From: Pseudoalteromonas sp. MM1
GTDB taxonomy: Bacteria; Pseudomonadota; Gammaproteobacteria; Enterobacterales; Alteromonadaceae
Assembly (NCBI RefSeq): GCF_030296835.1
Contig: NZ_AP027922.1
Span: 3,596,001 to 3,660,000 of the forward strand
DNA: 64,000 bases
Direction of reading: 5' to 3'
In this document: positions 34,996 through 42,640 of the stretch, piece after piece
Layout: each line of letters starts with the position of its first letter
Numbering within the stretch: position 1 is the first letter of the stretch
Notes under the pieces: model-generated
What the model was told of the DNA's origin: nothing
The model's database searches: none
Seen by the model: the letters and a program-made list of their open reading frames with translations, nothing else
Translations under genes and position numbers: made by a program

Positions 34996-37056
34996 TTATT
35001 TTGGCCATGCTGTTAGCTGGCTCATGTCTTGTTCTGTGTGTTGAACCTCTGGACCTAGCATGAGCGTATCGCCTTTACGAACAAATACGGCCATTTGTGT
35101 AAGCGCTAGTGTTTCTTCGTAATATTTTCCGCCTTGGTACGTTTGTGCATCTGGGAAGCGTACCCACTCGCCTTGCGGTAAATAAAATTTAATCTTACCG
35201 TTTGGTACTACACATGGCACCACAAGGAGTTTTTCGCCGCACATAAATTGCTGATCAAAACTATGTGCCAATACATCATCAGGAAATGCCAGTGCCATAG
35301 CACGCTGAATAGGCAACCCTGTTTGCTTTGATTGCTCTGCACATTCTTGTAAGTACGGAATTAACTGATAGCGTAATTTAAGCGCTGCAAATACCGCGTC
35401 ACTTGCTTGCTCGGTATATGACCACGGTTCGCGAGGGCCAATACCATGTAAACGCATGTGTGCACTAAATACCGACGCTTGCGCCCAGCGAACATAAAGC
35501 TCTGCATCGCGCGTATCTTTGTAAAAACCGCCAATGTCGGTTGCAAAAAATGGCCCGCCCGACATGCCCCACGCTAAGCTGCCGCGAATGCTCGCTGCTA
35601 AACCTTGCCAATCGGCCTGTGGGTCGCCGCCCCATTGTGCAGGGAAACGTTGGCTGCCAGTCCACGCTGAGCGGCTAAACAAAAATGGCCCCGTTTTACA
35701 GTATTTTTCGGCGGCTTCATAAACGCAGCGGTTGTATAACATGCTATAAACGTTGTGCAGTCTAATGCCGCTGTCGCCACTGTGCGATACCATGTTTTCG
35801 TCTTCTAGCTGTTCGCCAAAGTCTGCTTTTATCATATCTACACCAAGCTCAAATAATGGCTTGTGCGATTCGAGCCAGTATTCGTAAGCATCGGGATGAG
35901 TAAAATCTAAAATACCTGACTCTGGTAATGGCGTAAGTACTTCGCCAAATGGGCTTAAATCCCACTCGTATTGATACGCTTTACCTGTGCGTTTGTCTTT
36001 TATTAGCCAACCATTTTCGGCCGCTTTAGCAAATAATGGGTTGTTTACCGAGATCATTGGGTATTCCCACACGCAAATTTTAAAATCCATGGCTTTTAGT
36101 TCATCAAGCACAGGTTTTGGGTCGGCGTAACGTGTTGGGTCCCATTCAAAGGCAAAGCGGGTGTCGGTGTCTTGCCATGCGCGGCCATCAAGGGTAATTA
36201 CATCGCACGGCATGTTTTTAGCGCGTACTTCGCGGGCGACACTTAATAGCTCGTCGGCATCTTTGTAGTATGCTTTTGATAAAATAACACCAAAGCTCCA
36301 CTGCGGTGGTACCGGTGCAAAACCAGTTAGTTCGCAGTAGCGATTAATACTTTGTGCAGGCGTTTGCTCTTGGTATAAAAATACATCTAGCGCGTCGTCT
36401 TCTACTAAGCACACGTAAGCACGTTGCGACCAAAGCGCGTAACCTACGCCATGTGTAACGGGCGCTGGCGTGTGTACAAATAAGTTCCAGCCCTCTGGGC
36501 TCCACGCGTATGGTGTATTTTTATATGATTTTTCGGCGTTTACGCCCAGTGCATCGTGGTTGTATGAGCGAATAAGTTGGCCGCGTTTATCAAGCTTGCC
36601 CCACTTTTCGCCAAGGCCGTAAACGGCTTCGTCGTAATTAAGTTCTAGGCTTAAAACCCAGCCGTTATCGGTTTTAGCTAATGGCGGTAAGCGATGCTGG
36701 CGCACAAAGTGGCCATCGGTTGCTGATTGCTGTACTAATTTATCGTTTTTAAAAAGCTTAAAGTAAAACGGGTCGCTGTAAAATTCTAAGCGGTACTCAC
36801 CGGCTGTGGCTTCAAAGCCTTGGTCTAATTTATTGAGTGATAGCGGTAAGTTAGAAGGGGTGGTGGTTAATATTTTAAACGTCTCGTCATGCGTGGAGCC
36901 TGCATTTAAACGTAAACCAAACTGGCTTATGGTAACGCTAACCTCGCCAAATTGAGTCGGTAAAACTAGCACATGGCCTTGTAATTTAGGCTCTGCAGTT
37001 AAGCGTGCTGGCTCTATTGCGTTCCAGTCTGGCTCACGTAATTCAAATGCATTCAT
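34996..37056 (-). CDS. Glycoside hydrolase family 31 alpha-glycosidase
   Basis: This 686-residue protein has an N-terminal beta-sandwich and a TIM barrel of the GH31 family. DMIKADFGEQ gives the nucleophile Asp412, and WGGDPQADW the acid/base Asp478. FEWDPTRYADP, FKICVWEYPMISVNNPLF, WGMSGGPFFATDIGGFY and LRYQLIPYLQE are family motifs of the YicI-like group. No signal peptide is seen, so it is cytoplasmic. In characterised sulfoquinovosidases, the sulfonate is bound by Gln-Gln-Arg-Trp residues. Here the only clear counterpart is Arg300 in TRFAFEWDP, with Phe303 or Leu289 where Trp or Gln would be. Substrate is therefore open: a sulfonated glycoside is favoured by neighbours, an alpha-xyloside or glucoside by sequence. 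Ribosome site AAGGA lies 8 bp upstream. Confidence 0.9.
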   Translation of the reverse strand: MNAFELREPDWNAIEPARLTAEPKLQGHVLVLPTQFGEVSVTISQFGLRLNAGSTHDETFKILTTTPSNLPLSLNKLDQGFEATAGEYRLEFYSDPFYFKLFKNDKLVQQSATDGHFVRQHRLPPLAKTDNGWVLSLELNYDEAVYGLGEKWGKLDKRGQLIRSYNHDALGVNAEKSYKNTPYAWSPEGWNLFVHTPAPVTHGVGYALWSQRAYVCLVEDDALDVFLYQEQTPAQSINRYCELTGFAPVPPQWSFGVILSKAYYKDADELLSVAREVRAKNMPCDVITLDGRAWQDTDTRFAFEWDPTRYADPKPVLDELKAMDFKICVWEYPMISVNNPLFAKAAENGWLIKDKRTGKAYQYEWDLSPFGEVLTPLPESGILDFTHPDAYEYWLESHKPLFELGVDMIKADFGEQLEDENMVSHSGDSGIRLHNVYSMLYNRCVYEAAEKYCKTGPFLFSRSAWTGSQRFPAQWGGDPQADWQGLAASIRGSLAWGMSGGPFFATDIGGFYKDTRDAELYVRWAQASVFSAHMRLHGIGPREPWSYTEQASDAVFAALKLRYQLIPYLQECAEQSKQTGLPIQRAMALAFPDDVLAHSFDQQFMCGEKLLVVPCVVPNGKIKFYLPQGEWVRFPDAQTYQGGKYYEETLALTQMAVFVRKGDTLMLGPEVQHTEQDMSQLTAWPK

Positions 37057-37079
37057 GGGAGTTCCTTAACCAATTATTA

Positions 37080-37093
37080 GTCTTGTATAAGAC
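37080..37093. promoter_or_regulatory. Operator-like palindrome upstream of the GH31 gene (site B)
   Basis: GTCTTGTATAAGAC lies 24 bp upstream of the GH31 start. Its reverse complement GTCTTATACAAGAC is identical to site C at 39006. It sits where a repressor would block transcription or initiation. Confidence 0.75.
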
Positions 37094-37151
37094 ACAAGTT
37101 AAATAATTGTAATCCCCATGTCAACGTAAATAAACTCAAGTAAGTTTAAAT

Positions 37152-37919
37152 TTAAAATATGCTTGGTGCTGATGTTGCCACCAGCGAAACCCCACTTAAG
37201 CCCAGCAAGGTAATTGCTATTATACGAATCCATTTTGCATCAACATAAGGTGTTAACTTACGGGCAAATTGCGTTACCACTAACACCAGCGGTATGGCCG
37301 CTGCAATTAAAAACATAATATCGAGCTCAGGTAAGGTGCCAAATAGCGCAATGCCTACTCGCACTATGCCACCAATGGTAAATACCGCAAGTAACGTACT
37401 GCGTATGGCTTCAATAGACCAAGCTTGTTTATAGCACTGAAACACCAGCGGCGGTCCCGAGGTTGAAAATAGCCCACCTAGTAAGCCACTTACCCCGCCG
37501 GCAATTAAAAACGAGCCACGCCCGCTTTGCGTATTGGCTCTGTCACGACCAATTAGCATTAAGCCACAACATAGCAAAATACTAATACCTAAAATAAAGT
37601 TTAAAAATTGCGTTAAATGCGCCGACATATACTCAAGCAATATAAAACCTAACAGCATTAACGGAATACCGGTATACAACATAAGTTTAAGCTCGGGCAC
37701 TTTTACCGAGCTGCGGTTTTTTACTACTACAGTGGTTGAGTTAACCAAACCCAATAAGCTCACTAAAAAAGTAGTCGCGGTGAGCGGTAAAACATCTAGC
37801 AAGGTAAAGCTGGCAACCACCAACAACCCAAAACCAAACCCGCTAAGCGTTTGCATTATGGTGGCAAGGCTTAGGCACAGCGCCATAAGCAAGATGAGTT
37901 CTAACGAAATACTGAGCAC
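37152..37919 (-). CDS. TauE/SafE family sulfite/organosulfonate exporter
   Basis: The protein has 255 residues and eight predicted helices. The paired family motifs are TLSGFGFGLLVVASF in the first half and AGGVSGLLGGLFSTSGPPLV in the second, the G-G-x-x-G-x-x-x-x-S-G-P-P-L/x core of TauE/SafE. Family members export sulfite, sulfoacetate or related sulfur anions. Next to an Fe(II)/2-oxoglutarate dioxygenase it suggests that sulfite is made in the cell and removed. It is divergent from the GntR gene, and its own promoter lies in the 37920-38089 gap. Site B sits between it and GH31, so it is not transcribed with GH31 by read-through under repression. Confidence 0.85.
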   Translation of the reverse strand: MLSISLELILLMALCLSLATIMQTLSGFGFGLLVVASFTLLDVLPLTATTFLVSLLGLVNSTTVVVKNRSSVKVPELKLMLYTGIPLMLLGFILLEYMSAHLTQFLNFILGISILLCCGLMLIGRDRANTQSGRGSFLIAGGVSGLLGGLFSTSGPPLVFQCYKQAWSIEAIRSTLLAVFTIGGIVRVGIALFGTLPELDIMFLIAAAIPLVLVVTQFARKLTPYVDAKWIRIIAITLLGLSGVSLVATSAPSIF

Positions 37920-38017
37920 TTTAAATTTCCTAGATGTGCGCTATTGTAGTGTAACGATTTGTTTTTAGGCATAATGTAAAAACAAACTGTATTGCAATAG
38001 TTCACAATTAATTGAGC

Positions 38018-38035
38018 TTGCGCAAAGCTGCGCAA
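38018..38035. promoter_or_regulatory. Imperfect palindrome in the divergent TauE/GntR promoter region
   Basis: TTGCGCAAAGCTGCGCAA has two TGCGCAA half sites in inverted orientation, 55 bp before the GntR gene. It may be an autoregulatory or cross-regulatory site; no match to the A/B/C operator family. Confidence 0.4.
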
Positions 38036-38089
38036 AAGTTTTCACCTATGATATAAATACAGGTGGATTAAATTTAATGGTAAATAACA

Positions 38090-38839
38090 ATGAGTAACTC
38101 TATGTTTGATCACAAATTAAGTGGCCCAAGCTTGGCTTTTCAACCGCTTTACTTACAAGTGGCTGATTATATTAAACAGCTCATTGTTGAAAGACGCTGG
38201 GTGCCTGGTGAAGTACTACCAAGCGAATTTCGCCTTGCTGAAGAATTTAACGTAAGCCAAGGCACTGTTCGTAAAGCACTTAATTTATTAACTGACGATA
38301 AAATAGTTACTCGCCGCCAAGGTGTTGGTACGTTTGTATCTGAGCATACTGCGCAAGACGCCCTGTTTAGGTTTTTTCCGCTACAGGCCGATGGCAAAGG
38401 TGCCGACCTACCTAAAGCCGAGCTATTATCAGTTGAGCTTTGCCCTGCACCACAAGATGTTATAAACGCCTTACAACTTAATAAAAAAGACAAAGTTACT
38501 AAGCTTGTACGCAGACGTATTCTCGATAACGAATTTTGTATGAGCGAAACTATATACTTACCGCAAAGTTTCTTTCCTGATATACATCAAAGTAGTGATA
38601 TTCCGCATACATTGTACCATTACTACCAAACCAAATTTAACCAAACCGTACATAAAACCCAAGACAGTATTAAAGCGGTATTAGCGGATGAAACCGATGC
38701 TAAAATGCTGGCTATAAAAACCGGCGACCCACTGTTATTGGTATCGCGCATTACCGAATCAATCGAAGGTAAACGTATTGAATACCGTTTAAGTAAATGC
38801 CGTAGCGATCATTACCACTACCAAATTGAACTTGATTGA
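38090..38839 (+). CDS. GntR-family (HutC/UTRA) transcriptional regulator of the locus
   Basis: The protein has 249 residues. The N-terminal GntR winged helix is clear: YLQVADYIKQLIVERRWVPG, EVLPSEFRLAEEFNVSQGTV and RKALNLLTDDKIVTRRQGVG. The C-terminal UTRA effector domain (VTKLVRRRILDNEFCMSETI, DAKMLAIKTGDPLLLVSRIT) binds small sugars or acids in this subfamily. A tiny upstream ORF, ATG at 38077, overlaps its start and may couple translation. Three palindromes of one type flank this gene's neighbours and are the likely operators. It is probably a repressor released by a sugar or sulfonate ligand, which is inference. A strong terminator follows. Confidence 0.9.
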   Translation: MSNSMFDHKLSGPSLAFQPLYLQVADYIKQLIVERRWVPGEVLPSEFRLAEEFNVSQGTVRKALNLLTDDKIVTRRQGVGTFVSEHTAQDALFRFFPLQADGKGADLPKAELLSVELCPAPQDVINALQLNKKDKVTKLVRRRILDNEFCMSETIYLPQSFFPDIHQSSDIPHTLYHYYQTKFNQTVHKTQDSIKAVLADETDAKMLAIKTGDPLLLVSRITESIEGKRIEYRLSKCRSDHYHYQIELD

Positions 38840-38896
38840 TTCACCGCGTTGAAACGCTGATTATTTATATTAGCGCACACTTATTAAATATTTTTT

Positions 38897-38920
38897 AAAG
38901 GCAGCAAACGCTGCCTTTTT
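38897..38920 (+). terminator. Rho-independent terminator after the GntR gene
   Basis: AAAGGCAGC and GCTGCCTTT pair around AAAC with a T run. It separates the regulator from the reductase-dioxygenase operon. Confidence 0.9.
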
Positions 38921-39005
38921 GCTGCCTGCAGGTTTTTTAACCTAACCATTTACTACTTAAGCGTTAACACAGTGTTGACACTGTTAGATTCGTATAATAA
39001 CTTAT

Positions 39006-39019
39006 GTCTTATACAAGAC
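39006..39019. promoter_or_regulatory. Operator-like palindrome upstream of the reductase operon (site C)
   Basis: GTCTTATACAAGAC lies 35 bp upstream of the aldo/keto reductase start, directly after a TATAAT -10 at 38993-38998, so binding would block initiation. It is the exact reverse complement of site B. Confidence 0.75.
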
Positions 39020-39053
39020 CTAAGTCATTATGCAATTTTAACAGGAATTCCCA

Positions 39054-40016
39054 ATGAGTTCATTAAATAACATCCCGCCAGTCGGGTTCGGTTTATGGAA
39101 AGTAGCACAAGAAGACTGTGCACAAACGGTGTACCAAGCCATTAAAGCAGGCTACCGCCACCTTGATTGCGCATCAGACTACGGCAACGAAGAACAAGTT
39201 GGCGATGGCATAGCCCAAGCAATTAAAGACGGCCTTTGTACTCGCGAAGAATTATGGGTTACGTCAAAACTATGGAATACGTTTCATGCGCCAGAGCATG
39301 TAGAGCTAGCCATTGATAAAACCTTGAGCGATTTAAAGCTCGATTACCTCGACTTATACTTAATTCACTTTCCGATTGCGCAAACGTTTGTACCAATCGA
39401 AACTCGCTACCCACCAGAATGGTTTGTAGACCCAGATGCACAAAACCCACAAATGGAGCTGGCAAAAGTGCCGCTACACTTAACGTGGCAAGCAATGGAA
39501 GAGCAAGTACACAATAACAAAACAAAGCGCATTGGTGTGTGTAACTACTCAAGCGCATTACTTCACGATTTAATGACCTACGCCACAATTAAACCCGCCA
39601 TGCTGCAAATTGAATCGCACCCATATTTAACGCAAGAGCGCCTAGTAAGGCTTGCCAAACAGTATGACATTCCGGTTACGGCGTTTTCACCGCTTGGTGC
39701 GCTTTCGTACCTTGAACTTGAAATGGCCGATCAAACTGAGTCGGTACTTGAGCAAAGCGTAGTAAAAGCTGCGGCGCAAAACCATGGCAAAACACCCGCA
39801 CAAGTTGTGCTGCGCTGGGGCGTGCAACGAGGTACGGCCATTATTCCAAAAACCTCTAAATTTGAACGCATGAAAGAAAACCTCGCGCTGTTCGACTTTG
39901 AACTAACAGAACATGAAATGGCGCAAATTTCTGCGCTTAATAGCAACCGCCGTTTTAACGACCCTGGGCACTTTTGTGAAGCTGCCTTTAACCGTTTTCA
40001 CCCTATTTACGATTAG
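39054..40016 (+). CDS. Aldo/keto reductase
   Basis: The protein has 320 residues. The AKR tetrad is present: Asp38, Tyr43 (ASDYGNEEQ), Lys72 (VTSKLWN) and His105 (YLIHFP). The C-terminal NADPH-binding AIIPKTSKFERMKENL (Lys/Ser/Arg region) is also present. RFNDPGHFC near the end is a xylose-reductase-like feature. It catalyses NAD(P)H-linked aldehyde/sugar reduction in the cytoplasm. In the known oxidative sulfoquinovose pathway an AKR reduces 6-dehydroglucose to glucose, and this gene sits 9 bp before an oxygenase gene. That assignment is by analogy. An alternative is a general sugar aldehyde reductase. First gene of an operon with the dioxygenase and YeiH-type exporter. Confidence 0.88.
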   Translation: MSSLNNIPPVGFGLWKVAQEDCAQTVYQAIKAGYRHLDCASDYGNEEQVGDGIAQAIKDGLCTREELWVTSKLWNTFHAPEHVELAIDKTLSDLKLDYLDLYLIHFPIAQTFVPIETRYPPEWFVDPDAQNPQMELAKVPLHLTWQAMEEQVHNNKTKRIGVCNYSSALLHDLMTYATIKPAMLQIESHPYLTQERLVRLAKQYDIPVTAFSPLGALSYLELEMADQTESVLEQSVVKAAAQNHGKTPAQVVLRWGVQRGTAIIPKTSKFERMKENLALFDFELTEHEMAQISALNSNRRFNDPGHFCEAAFNRFHPIYD

Positions 40017-40025
40017 GATAATAAA

Positions 40026-41021
40026 ATGTCAGCTACCGAACTTAACTATGCCCAAGTGCCTACACAATTAACGTTTGATGACTCGGTTTTTCCGTGCATT
40101 GTGGTTAATAACAATAACGCCAGCACCGTTGAAGAAGCGGTAGCTTTTATTCGCGCTCACAAAAGTGAGCTGGCTAAAAAACTTCGCAGCTCAGGCGCTG
40201 TATTGTTTAGAGGCTTTCCTATTAATAGCGCCGAGACGTTTGATACGTTTTCAGCAGGGTTTGATTACGACAACTTTACGTACCAAGAGTCGCTATCTAA
40301 TGCGGTACGTATTAACTTTACTGAGCGTGTATTTACCGCTAACGAAGCCCCAAAAGATGTAGAAATTTACCTTCATCACGAAATGGCACAAACACCTATT
40401 TCGCCAAGTAAGCTGTTCTTTTTTTGTAAATCGGCAGCTGAAGAAGGCGGCGCAACGCCACTTTGTCGCTCAGATAAATTATTTAGCGCTTTAAAGCAGT
40501 TTGATAGCCAATTAGCCGATGATTTTGAGCAAAAAGGCTTAAAGTACACCACTTATATGCCCGCAGCCGACGATGCTACATCGGGCCAAGGCCGCAGCTG
40601 GAAAAGCACCCTAAGTGTTGAAACCAAAGACGAAGCGCACAGCAAACTTACCGAGCTAGGTTACGAGTGGGAATGGCTAGAAGATGGTTCTTTAAAAGCA
40701 ATTACCCCAGTTTTACCGGCTGTACTTACCCTTGAAAACGGCGTACAGGTTTTTTATAACCAACTTATTGCCGCTTATATGGGCTGGAAAGGCGTACGCG
40801 AAAACCCATCGGTTGCTATTACCTTTGGCGATGGCTGTGCCATTCCTAAACAAGGGCTTGAAAAAATTGTTGAGCTATCAAAAGACTATACCTTTGATTT
40901 AGCCTGGCAAGATGGCGATGTAGCCTTAGTAGATAACGAAATGGCGATGCATGGCCGCCGCCCATTTACAGGCGAGCGTAAACGCCAAGTGCTTGTTGCC
41001 CTTACGGCAGCTAACGCCTAA
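40026..41021 (+). CDS. TauD/TfdA-type Fe(II)/2-oxoglutarate-dependent dioxygenase
   Basis: The protein has 331 residues. The facial triad is His117, Glu119 (LHHEMAQ) and His309 (EMAMHGRRPF); Arg318 or Arg320 (GERKRQV) would bind 2-oxoglutarate. AAEEGGATPLCRS and GQGRSWKSTLS are features of the clavaminate-synthase-like/TauD group, close in motif to the plant protein At3g21360. Family members hydroxylate a carbon next to sulfonate or another leaving group, which for sulfonates releases sulfite. Next to an AKR, a sulfite-exporter type protein and a GH31, the most economical role is oxygenolytic desulfonation of a sugar sulfonate. The stop overlaps the next start (TAATG). A different substrate, such as an amino acid, is not excluded. 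Confidence 0.85.
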   Translation: MSATELNYAQVPTQLTFDDSVFPCIVVNNNNASTVEEAVAFIRAHKSELAKKLRSSGAVLFRGFPINSAETFDTFSAGFDYDNFTYQESLSNAVRINFTERVFTANEAPKDVEIYLHHEMAQTPISPSKLFFFCKSAAEEGGATPLCRSDKLFSALKQFDSQLADDFEQKGLKYTTYMPAADDATSGQGRSWKSTLSVETKDEAHSKLTELGYEWEWLEDGSLKAITPVLPAVLTLENGVQVFYNQLIAAYMGWKGVRENPSVAITFGDGCAIPKQGLEKIVELSKDYTFDLAWQDGDVALVDNEMAMHGRRPFTGERKRQVLVALTAANA

Positions 41022-42025
41022 TGCAAAGCTTAACCAGTACACTAAAAGTAAAAATTTCCCCATTATGGCAAGGGGCTAGCATTGCTGCAATGACGGGCCT
41101 TGCCGCTTTATTTTTAAGTGAACACTATGGCGCACCCGCTATGCTATTTGCTTTATTATTAGGCATGGCGGTGTCGTTTTTATATCAAAGCGACAGCCCA
41201 TGCGCTAAAGGCATAGACTTTACCGGCACCACGATTTTACGCGTAGGCATTGTTTTACTGGGCACACGTATTGCTTTAGGTGATTTAATTACATTGGGCT
41301 GGCAAACCGCTTTAATGCTAGCTGGCGCTATATTTACCACCATTATTTTAGGGGTTGTACTTGCCCGAGTATTTGGTTTACAAAAGCGCTTTGGCGCACT
41401 CACCGGAGGTTCAGTCGCTATTTGTGGTGCATCGGCAGCACTGGCTATTTCATCTATTATGCCTAATAGCGAGCATAAAGAGCGCGATACGTTACTGACT
41501 GTAATTGGCGTAACGGCTATGTCGACCATTGCAATGATTTTATACCCTATTGTGGTTAACTACCTTGAATTTGACGCCCACAACGCCGGGGTATTTTTAG
41601 GTGGCACCATACACGATGTTGCCCAAGTAGTCGGTGCGGGTTATTCGGTATCACCCGAGGCAGGCGATATAGCAACACTTACCAAGCTAGTACGAGTAGC
41701 CATGCTACTGCCAGTAGTACTTATTATGATGGTAGTGATTAACCGCTCAAATAAAGGTAACCATGGCGAGTTGCCAAAAGTACCCGGGTTTTTAATTGGC
41801 TTTGTTATTTTAATGCTTATTAACAGCACCTTTAACCTACCAGCTATCGTGCTCGAAACCGCTAACGAGCTTTCTCGATTCTTTTTAATAGCCGCCATAG
41901 CCGCCATTGGTATGAAAACAAACCTAGGCAAACTCACCGAGGTGGGCTTAAAGCCAATAATAATGATTGTTGCTGAAACAATTTGGATAGCACTGTTAAT
42001 ACTTGGCTTTGTATTGTGTAGTTAA
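41021..42025 (+). CDS. YeiH-type putative sulfate exporter family membrane protein
   Basis: The protein has 334 residues and about 10 predicted helices. TTILRVGIVLLGTRIALGD and the TIHDVAQVVGAGYSVS motif are marks of the YeiH/PF03601 family. GGSVAICGASAALAIS lies between them. YeiH members are annotated putative sulfate exporters, often with sulfur or sulfonate genes. The ATG overlaps the dioxygenase stop codon, so they are translationally coupled. With the TauE/SafE gene this locus has two candidate anion exporters, plausibly for sulfite or sulfate. Substrate not tested in this family to my knowledge. Confidence 0.82.
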   Translation: MQSLTSTLKVKISPLWQGASIAAMTGLAALFLSEHYGAPAMLFALLLGMAVSFLYQSDSPCAKGIDFTGTTILRVGIVLLGTRIALGDLITLGWQTALMLAGAIFTTIILGVVLARVFGLQKRFGALTGGSVAICGASAALAISSIMPNSEHKERDTLLTVIGVTAMSTIAMILYPIVVNYLEFDAHNAGVFLGGTIHDVAQVVGAGYSVSPEAGDIATLTKLVRVAMLLPVVLIMMVVINRSNKGNHGELPKVPGFLIGFVILMLINSTFNLPAIVLETANELSRFFLIAAIAAIGMKTNLGKLTEVGLKPIIMIVAETIWIALLILGFVLCS

Positions 42026-42088
42026 ACCTTGAGCGTATTGAGTGGATTGCCTACAATAGCGCATCACTTTTTAATAAAGATTAAAACC

Positions 42089-42334
42089 ATGACCGATTCA
42101 ACAAAACCAGCATTACCTGATCAGCTTTCTATTAATCCACGCAGCAAGCATTACGTAGAAGAAGTGTTTGAACACGAAATTGGCGTAAAGTTAAACGGTA
42201 AAGAGCGCTTTGATGTAGAAGAATACTGCATTAGCGAAGGCTGGATTAAAATTGCCGCACCTAAAGCGCTAGACCGCCGCGGCCAACCTTTACTTATGAA
42301 AGTAAAAGGCACGGTAGAGGTATTTTATAAGTAA
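42089..42334 (+). CDS. DUF3297 family small protein
   Basis: The protein has 81 residues from the ATG at 42089. DQLSINPRSKHYVEEVFEHE and GVKLNGKERFDVEEYCISEG and GWIKIAA are typical of the DUF3297 family, which is about this size. An upstream in-frame ATG at 42029 would add 20 residues with no family support. It begins 64 bp after the YeiH-type gene. The family is broadly conserved in gammaproteobacteria and unrelated to sulfur metabolism as far as known. Function unknown. Confidence 0.85.
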   Translation: MTDSTKPALPDQLSINPRSKHYVEEVFEHEIGVKLNGKERFDVEEYCISEGWIKIAAPKALDRRGQPLLMKVKGTVEVFYK

Positions 42335-42640
42335 AATAAATATATTGCTTATAAAGTAAACTGAGTAAAAATTATTTAAATACCCAATATTTCTAGGTAA
42401 ATTACTTAAGTAAATGTGGGTATTTATTTACCCTCTAATACCATATTAATACGCCTCTCTTAATAGAGTCATATTGACGCTCGCTATTAAAAAACGAGTC
42501 TTCTACGATTAGAAGTTGCTTTATCTAACAGCGCATTTTTGTACTTTTACTACATTATTGCTTATTTATGTAGCACCCACACAAATTTGCCTACCTAGCA
42601 AAGATACAACAGGCGATTCAGCCTCTAAGATAAGCCATCT
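42335..42640. other. 306-bp intergenic region with nested inverted repeats
   Basis: TAAATACCC (42377-42385) and GGGTATTTA (42418-42426) are complementary arms. Inside lies the perfect palindrome TTACTTAAGTAA (42402-42413). It may terminate the DUF3297 transcript. No ORF or RNA gene recognised. Confidence 0.5.

Noticed and set aside
34996..37056. Direct naming of the GH31 as sulfoquinovosidase
   Set aside because: The sulfonate-binding Gln and Trp residues of known enzymes are not visible, so only the family is called.
38975..38998. TTGACA and TATAAT as a promoter of the AKR operon
   Set aside because: The two hexamers are 12 bp apart, too close for sigma-70. The TATAAT is kept as a possible -10 but the -35 is unknown.
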